Assembly (NCBI GenBank): GCA_020638975.1
Contig: JACKHN010000012.1
Location: 246,872 to 310,871 of the forward strand
Length of the DNA: 64,000 bases
Direction of reading: 5' to 3'
Origin: Planctomycetaceae bacterium
GTDB taxonomy: Bacteria > Planctomycetota > Planctomycetia > Pirellulales > Pirellulaceae
Part shown: positions 62,201 through 64,000 of the stretch, piece after piece
Numbering within the stretch: position 1 is the stretch's first letter
How the letters are laid out: each line of letters opens with the position of its first letter
The notes under the pieces: model-generated
Seen by the model: only the letters and a program-made list of their open reading frames with translations
Told to the model about the DNA's origin: nothing
The model's database searches: none
Translations under genes and position numbers: made by a program

Positions 62201-64000
62201 GGTGGCCGGTGACGGACCCGTTGCCAAGAGTCAAAGCCGTGTTGATGCCGACCGAGTCGTCCTCAGCATCGCCGTTAATGGTCAACGCGGCATGATAGTC
62301 CGCGTCTACGCTGTCAATTTCAATCGTATCATCTCCGCTGCCTGCGTTGATTGTGAGCGATGCGGTGGGAATGACAAAATCGACGCTCTCGGATGCCGTC
62401 GAATCGATCGTCATCCTGCCATCCGAGGCGGTGCCATCGGAAAGTGTGATCGTCTCCTGCCCTCCGTTGAAGGTGAAGGTGCGATTCGCGGCAGAAAGAT
62501 TGTCAGCGATCGGCTCCAGGCCGGTATACACTACGACGCCCGTGCTGCTGCCGCTGGTCACACTAACCGCCCCGTCAGCCTCGTTGGCAAATGTGTGAGC
62601 CACTGTCGTAATGACGGTGGAGCCGTTTGCCACATAGGTCAAGCGATCGCCAGTGCCGGCACCTGAACCCTGATTGCCGCCGTGGAAGGTGATCGCGTTC
62701 GAGAAGAAGCCATTGCTGTAATCGACCTGCAGTTCGTCGTCGCCATCGCCGCCGTTGAAGATCAGGCTGGAGTTGGTGGGAAGCGTCAGCGTGGGGCCGC
62801 CCGTGCCGTCGATCGTGAGTTGATACGTAACATTCGTGCCGTCATGCCGCACCAGCAGAACGTCATCTAGTCCCGTACCTTCGACGGTAATGGTCGCAGT
62901 GGCGTTATTAATGTTGACGTTTTCGATATTCGAGAACGTCACCAGTGTCCCCGCCGCTGAAAGCATGTTGCCGGTCGAAGCGACGGAGTTGTTTTGCGCA
63001 TCGAAGTTCAGCGTGTCGCCGGAGTCATGATCATCGCCGTCGACCACGATCGAGCCCGCGAAGTCCTGTGCCGAAACATTGAATGTATCATCGTCCGTGC
63101 CGCCCTGCAGCGTGGCGAAGCCACTGAAATTCAAGATCTCTGCAGGAGCCGCGTCCTCGGTGTAAGTTGGCGTGCCGTCCAGCCCCCAGGTGCTGGCTGT
63201 GCTCAGACCTGTCAACGTCCCGCCGTTCGTCGCATTCAAAGTCTCGATATCCGTGAACCCGTTGGCCACTCCCGTAACCTTGCCGGTTCCCGACGCATCT
63301 GCGCCGCTGGTGTCCAGGTCAGTCAGCATGACGTTCGCGCCCGCAGTCTGCAGCAGCAGCGTATCGCTTCCCGTGCTGCCAGTAACGCCGGCGGTGACCG
63401 TAGAACCGCTGCCCAGCGTAATGGTGTCGTCATCAGCGCCGCCGCTGATACCGCCGATACTGGCGCCCGCAGCTACCGTGATCGTGTCGTTGCCGCCAAC
63501 CCCATCAGCCGTACCTGACAAGCTCACATTGATCGTGAACGAGTCACTTCCTGTGCCTCCCGTCAGGTTCTCGATGCCAGTGAAGCCGCTCAGTTTGCCG
63601 ACGAGTATTCCCGCATCGGCTGCGTCGACGACAAAGACGTTGCCGTCATTGTCGCCGACGAGTGTATCGGCTGCGCCTGTTCCAGTCACCGCGCCGGACA
63701 AGCTGCCCGCCGCCGTAAACGTGAACATACCGCTGCCGCTGAGGTTCTCGATGCTTACGAAGCCCGCAGCTCCGTTGAGCGTTCCGCTGTTGGTTCCGTT
63801 GATCGTATAGTTCGCCGCTCCGTCAATCGTGTCATTGCCGCCACCGCCGTCGACGGTGCCCGTCAACGATCCCCCACTGAATGTGATCAAATCGACGCCG
63901 CTCCCACCCGCGATATTTTCGATGCCGAAGAAGCCTCCGGTCACATCGGTAACCGTGCCGTTGCCCGCTGCCGTGATGCTCCAGGTGTTAGCACCGTCCG
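50100..64000 (-). CDS. Giant repetitive surface/secreted protein, upstream part (N-terminus outside window)
   Basis: The frame is open from the right window edge to 50,100. The annotated GTG-like start at 63,944 is not real, because the same frame continues to base 64,000 (DGANTWSITAAGNGTVTD precedes it). The last ~50 codons before 50,100 are out of frame after the indel near 50,255. Moving from the right edge, there are IENLxG-type repeats (FGIENIAGGSGVDLITFSGG), a segment with calcium-type GNDTI runs, then five copies of a ~162-residue unit (59.5-61.5 kb), and then the same ~1,000-residue modules and RTX blocks as in the downstream part. The composition is the same as the C-terminal part, with almost no Lys or Trp. 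Together the two parts give about 16,000 codons in the window. It is likely an adhesin-like or matrix protein; the signal peptide, if present, lies outside the window. Confidence 0.88.
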   Translation of the reverse strand, partial: DGANTWSITAAGNGTVTDVTGGFFGIENIAGGSGVDLITFSGGSLTGTVDGGGGNDTIDGAANYTINGTNSGTLNGAAGFVSIENLSGSGMFTFTAAGSLSGAVTGTGAADTLVGDNDGNVFVVDAADAGILVGKLSGFTGIENLTGGTGSDSFTINVSLSGTADGVGGNDTITVAAGASIGGISGGADDDTITLGSGSTVTAGVTGSTGSDTLLLQTAGANVMLTDLDTSGADASGTGKVTGVANGFTDIETLNATNGGTLTGLSTASTWGLDGTPTYTEDAAPAEILNFSGFATLQGGTDDDTFNVSAQDFAGSIVVDGDDHDSGDTLNFDAQNNSVASTGNMLSAAGTLVTFSNIENVNINNATATITVEGTGLDDVLLVRHDGTNVTYQLTIDGTGGPTLTLPTNSSLIFNGGDGDDELQVDYSNGFFSNAITFHGGNQGSGAGTGDRLTYVANGSTVITTVAHTFANEADGAVSVTSGSSTGVVVYTGLEPIADNLSAANRTFTFNGGQETITLSDGTASDGRMTIDSTASESVDFVIPTASLTINAGSGDDTIEIDSVDADYHAALTINGDAEDDSVGINTALTLGNGSVTGHLTINAETITLNDASAPSINTTGGDAGGSVVLNGNVELLQNASILTDDVTDGSVTITGMVDSTSTGRSLTIDAGTTGDVRVQGAVGSGQPIASLTIDGNDVRFDSTLNVAGAIDIDTTNGGTVVFGDDVTTSASGAVTITNAGLLTIAPAAHFALDGAFSQDGTGDVSLGGNITTTNDDVTFAEAVTLTNDSTINTGTAGGSITFSSTVTGPNTLGVVAGTGAVTFDGDVTLQGLTTLNQAYSIAFNEDTKITDAVAFANTNGVTFGNGTDDIQTFVGGVTAMNGTTTIEGTVQTNGTTMNMGAVALTGAATLATNNNAAIGGTMHVGAVTGSGNNLILNGGTGGSVTIASVTTTGEFTVTDSGSTTVSGATNAATITLTDTTGAIAFQGGVSATTLNTAAQGYSVVFNAGGTITDDATFVNTGGVTFGDDDADAITFNGGVDTTAGPTTARGTINTSEDQIDIGSLTLTGNLLIDTDTGTNGANVNLGAVRGNAHNLTIDAGTAGAVAVASVTGVGVLSNTQSDSTSFAGDVQATTISLTDSDGAFTFNGSLTTGTLNTAGQGYRVIINSGGTITNAATFANTGGVTFGNSDSDILTFAGGVTSTASITTTQGAIRTEGNALTLGAVTLGGGTTILETDLNAPAGAALMTGVVTGGGFSLVVDAGNSGNATLDTLSNVGTLTIANSGSTTVTNASEVTTVTVNNTSNDVTFSGALTADSLNTTANSYGVVLNGGGTVITNDVTFANTGGVTLGDDDADIFTFNGGLDTTTSQLTARGTVNTSDDQADIGALSLSGNLIIDTGTGAGNLRIGSVVGNAHDLQLISGTGTTTVTGNATGLGTISLQENTASSTGAVAIAGDLAAATLTTFAQAYQVSLTGGSSTITNAATFSNTGGVVLGDQDTDLFVFNGGVTSTASTTTARGTVRTSADNAVFGATTLTGDLLVDTGSGAGAVTFGTTDGTAAGAQTLSIAAGMGAVTLGAVGATTPLKSLQLLSANTATVTGTSFLIADISPDTPAISNNNLLAISFTNVTGAVTLNGGNTTDSLIYYGTSNNDGTSAAPIALTGSSLIANSQLFTLSTFTGNVTLNTGDGDDTVAVTPSANITVSVNAGNPTASDSLIVNGTTSGETITVDLAAQTVTVGAFPAVSFTGIEHLSINGGGTAADTINVTSFGTPTGLLTLTINANGVATDALTVTGDANPNTITVTPTSATTGSISVTGSGPTISFNALGTTATDGVLTVDGGGGQDSVSVVGREATADTFTITGDSVGITGLKTVAVAAEALAAQGLSGSDIFNVTPHASVPIFIDGGDPIGQLPGDTLNVTTTGAITLDGPENDEGSIVAGTNQPVSYDHIETVTISGSTGGATINATNGPDAITVIARDSGTHATADGVRDFTVSVNQGTEVLFIDQPSLTINALAGSDEITIRTPAPNGAVWDVDVTVNGGTPSGTGDRLIVETPGQDTVVYTPGATPDSGTLLIDEATIGTDDITDTHITINEIESLLYDGEAGNDTLNVNFSGIATYRPGSATDAGSISVDSSLPIAFQNLGATGSITTTSTGTTDTLAVEGTALNDSFTVTNTTVKLNSQLTLTHNLTATESLRLIGGDPTGGSDSASITGTSGMDTIDIALASHTVSGVGPTATLSGIERLTIADGGGDDIINVTEVGATSDFVSVTINGTDGNETLTATGTSGNDTINVTPTASGTGSFRAAGGNPTVNYSGINNTAFTVNGGSDGFDVLGILGNEDANTVSDTASTLTINGGTVTLGTDLDRIDVFTFGGNDTIILDQLTSTLPKTIDGGAGNDTINVNGSAGSFSIVGGLGDDTITGSALADLILGGAGNDTINGLGGADTIDGGTGNDTITGGTGVDTLFGGDGSDTLNWTEGDGADVVVGDDGDDILNVTRTTGGAFTITAVGTLVDVDAGATQSVSGIEQINLVGVNAADDTVTINDLTGTGVALVNVNVGTNGTDAVTVNGTSGNDSVTAVQNGGNVEVTGLAAKVVVSNAEATDSVTFNGLGGNDTLTTDGTAATVTVATATTTITGATTPSLIYGSLENLSILGGPSTNNLAVTGAANYTHTPGAAADAGTVLAETLPISYTGIASGETVSLTGASVTANGTAANDTFAVSSTSITLTGRATLSLASATSVTINSLSGDDAVTVTPASGVTVNVHGGDPSASDTLTYTGAGEAVTVDLAAQTIDEPSSGTVNYTGIEHITVNSADQALQVNATSGDDVIDVTPTSGNAGVLRVAGTPTLTYQNVAANTISVNGSGGNDTIRVLGNSLNNDFTVSTSSVQVLIQASQTQTINIANAEAIEAVGGVGDDTFSVTPGAIPIRVTGGDPSGIVGDSLSVTVPSGAGETTYRPGAASDAGSLRFSGAAFEPITFEQIEQISKIDVSATNGQLFIEGTDGPDTITIVGDDAVADSLTFSINGGPAVTATGVARLHVRSFAGDDRIDVELNKLVLTTFAIDGGQPGTGGDDRLIVRGDAGSDNVTWTPSALDGGTLSIRTNLITVTAIANLIYDGEGDDETITVAGISTSNRDETFTHTPGAARDAGHVAVNNGADDLLGLTYIDLGFNGGVAIDGNGGSDRLIAEGTTSADTFGVASSGNISLGDRVTLSSSEVEAYTLRGMSGDDTFNITAVANLPITVEGDASGNDSLNFTVTGATTLDVANSTINDGGAAGTNDVVFSGIETLAINGANAVTNDLDVTNYGATTNLQSITIDGGDSDATADDDTIDIAVVDGNNTLNYTPLTPSTGQITRVQGGPVLNIVGLNGVPPIASSQLTITGGGGGTDELVIVGSSGADSITIDNANSSVTLEEGGVTRLPIAFANVEGLVVEGNSGNDGLLIFEGVAANPTLLALQDGITFHGGTGDDTLTFAYFGAGALDGGEYHVGPTVDAGKVVHEANSKTQTVFFTGLEPVIDLVAGPLSIFATAGDNTINYGPAATATRGLISIDNFETIEFANKTTVAIDAGAGTDAISVAATTAGFSGILTVNGGDPTDADSLTVTGAGTTLGINVGTSSITGAGPTSISYSGIASISAIAGGSSTLAASGASSYVLTPGAAADEGTLTAGSFPITYDGFDSTDTISIDGSGTLTINGTTSGDVLSVGTAGTSPDRGDITFTGRATIDADNIANLILNGLGGDDTFTVAAGHAYTNITLNGGDPSASDVANLTADGTLTTTTLGIATPTISGGGLGTVSLSGIEIANLTNNVVSAANTITVNDGTADETIHVRPTGANTATIQVDGSVPVLHTTNTGALTIGAAGGGDDTLAVTYTSQADDVAVDAAAGTLTHTTLKTIAFTTANIEALQVFGGADSDTFTVTPSSTIPVFIDGGDPIGSGDSLVINAAANTVTFIAGAQNDEGSFAVASNEAVSFDRIESISVDGDGTNDLIVNGTNADNDITLVGVAGNGGNNDFTVSIDGGPAILYTDFDSVTINGLAGDDDIDLDINSLAATAITVDGGDPSSTGDVVTITGNAAGADATNFTPNSVDGGVVTIAGLDGTGASNFNRITLQNLERLVYDGENGDEALTITGTTGSDTFTHTAASANDAGTVQVNTLLPIEYVSLGTGASSDVILASGGGSGTDTAIVRGTDADDSFTVTINGEVILNGRVEISADAMNALTLQMLSGNDSASIATSSSFAGGLRIEGGDSDPASDRVTVTGTTGDDTIAVNLLAQSVTGIVGGTITLAGVEELTVNGNGQTTNGDDIDVSNLGVSSGVTRVQVNGNSSTNDDLDVIGSAADDTIFWTAIDNATGTFHTATGDTVLTYGSFTGVVTAQGGSSGFDVLHVLGNENANSVTSGASTVSVDQDAGGALAAGTIALGAGLDRLDISTGGGADGINLTNLTLDLAKIIDGGDGNDTINVSGTANISTIFGGLGDDTITGSGQTDTIYGGAGNDTINGGAGADTIYGGTGNDTITGGTGVDRLFGGDDSDTFIWNSGDEADVIEGESGIDDQTYLASADLAVSGDGASRRCERWFRHPGRGRRRAVGHHRRRRRRSDRHDQQPHRHGSDASERQCRNR
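50330..50565 (-). other. RTX calcium-binding block 6 (coding segment)
   Basis: FGGLGDDTITGSGQTDTIYG, GAGNDTINGGAGADTIYGGT and GNDTITGGTGVDRLFGGDDS form a long regular RTX run just upstream of the indel cluster. Confidence 0.88.
56525..56765 (-). other. RTX calcium-binding block 7 (coding segment)
   Basis: GGLGDDTITGSALADLILGG, AGNDTINGLGGADTIDGGTG and NDTITGGTGVDTLFGGDGSD are the most N-terminal RTX block seen in the window. Confidence 0.88.
59480..61500 (-). repeat. Five-copy ~162-residue beta-repeat array
   Basis: The segment F-(A/V/S)-N-T-(G/N)-G-V-(T/V)-(F/L)-G-(D/N) recurs near 61,420, 60,935, 60,450, 59,958 and 59,522, at steps of about 485-490 bases (436 for the last). Each unit contains a LNTAGQGY-like strand, the marker, a FNGGV-like strand and a T-x-G-T/A-(V/I)-x-T-like segment. 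The pattern is reminiscent of filamentous-haemagglutinin-type beta-helix repeats. Confidence 0.82.

Noticed and set aside
16509..63810. Many long plus-strand open frames (for example 17,436-18,821, 23,985-25,385 and 33,219-34,775)
   Set aside because: They lie antisense to the giant gene and repeat with its modules. Their translations are Arg/His/Asp- or Ser/Val/Pro-rich mirror images of the repeats, with no recognisable domains or ribosome-binding sites.
15861..64000. CRISPR-like impression from many short repeated DNA words
   Set aside because: The repeats are in-frame codons of protein repeats with irregular spacing, not identical repeats with uniform spacers.

Overview
The window looks like a chromosome segment of a planctomycete, most likely a Pirellulales relative of Rhodopirellula. 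The lineage call rests on recognised family content: two tandem DUF1559 proteins with a prepilin-type N-terminus and an H-X9-DG C-terminal motif, a secreted YTV-repeat protein (a family first described from Rhodopirellula), a dockerin-tailed giant RTX/Ig/VCBS protein, a BRCT-MerR-TPR fusion and a GH88-type hydrolase. No rRNA, tRNA or CRISPR array was seen.

Layout. 1-942: 3' part of a class III PLP aminotransferase (minus), divergent from a DUF1338 / 2-oxoadipate dioxygenase-decarboxylase-like gene. 2.1-7.3 kb: membrane-anchored HEAT protein, YTV-repeat exported protein with a clear terminator, BRCT-MerR-TPR protein followed 47 bp later by a STAS protein, and a convergent YbaK-type tRNA-editing protein. 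7.5-12.0 kb: multipass membrane protein, small hypothetical genes, a MazG-like pyrophosphohydrolase and a GH88-like glycoside hydrolase. 12.0-13.5 kb: decay zone with a multiply frameshifted transposase, a doubtful sulfatase-like remnant and a REP-like palindrome. 13.7-15.8 kb: two tandem DUF1559 pseudopilin-like genes.

15.86 kb to the window end (minus strand) is one enormous reading frame. It is interrupted only by a cluster of about five small indels at 49.83-50.26 kb, and its N-terminus lies outside the window. With those indels repaired it is about 16,000 codons inside the window alone. From N to C it holds: Gly/Thr/Asn/Asp-rich beta repeats, including five copies of a roughly 162-residue unit; about a dozen ~1,000-residue modules marked by a G-P-E/Q-N-D-E-G motif, punctuated by RTX calcium-binding blocks; a PPC-like domain; Ig-like domains; VCBS/FG-GAP-like repeats; a Gly-rich linker; a dockerin; and a short acidic tail. 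This is most simply read as a giant cell-surface or secreted adhesin/matrix protein. The many plus-strand open frames across 16-64 kb are antisense shadows of this repetitive gene.

Apart from the possible lysine/2-aminoadipate divergon at the left end and the DUF1559 pair, the genes do not form an obvious single pathway. The outstanding element is the giant surface-protein gene and its layered repeat structure.
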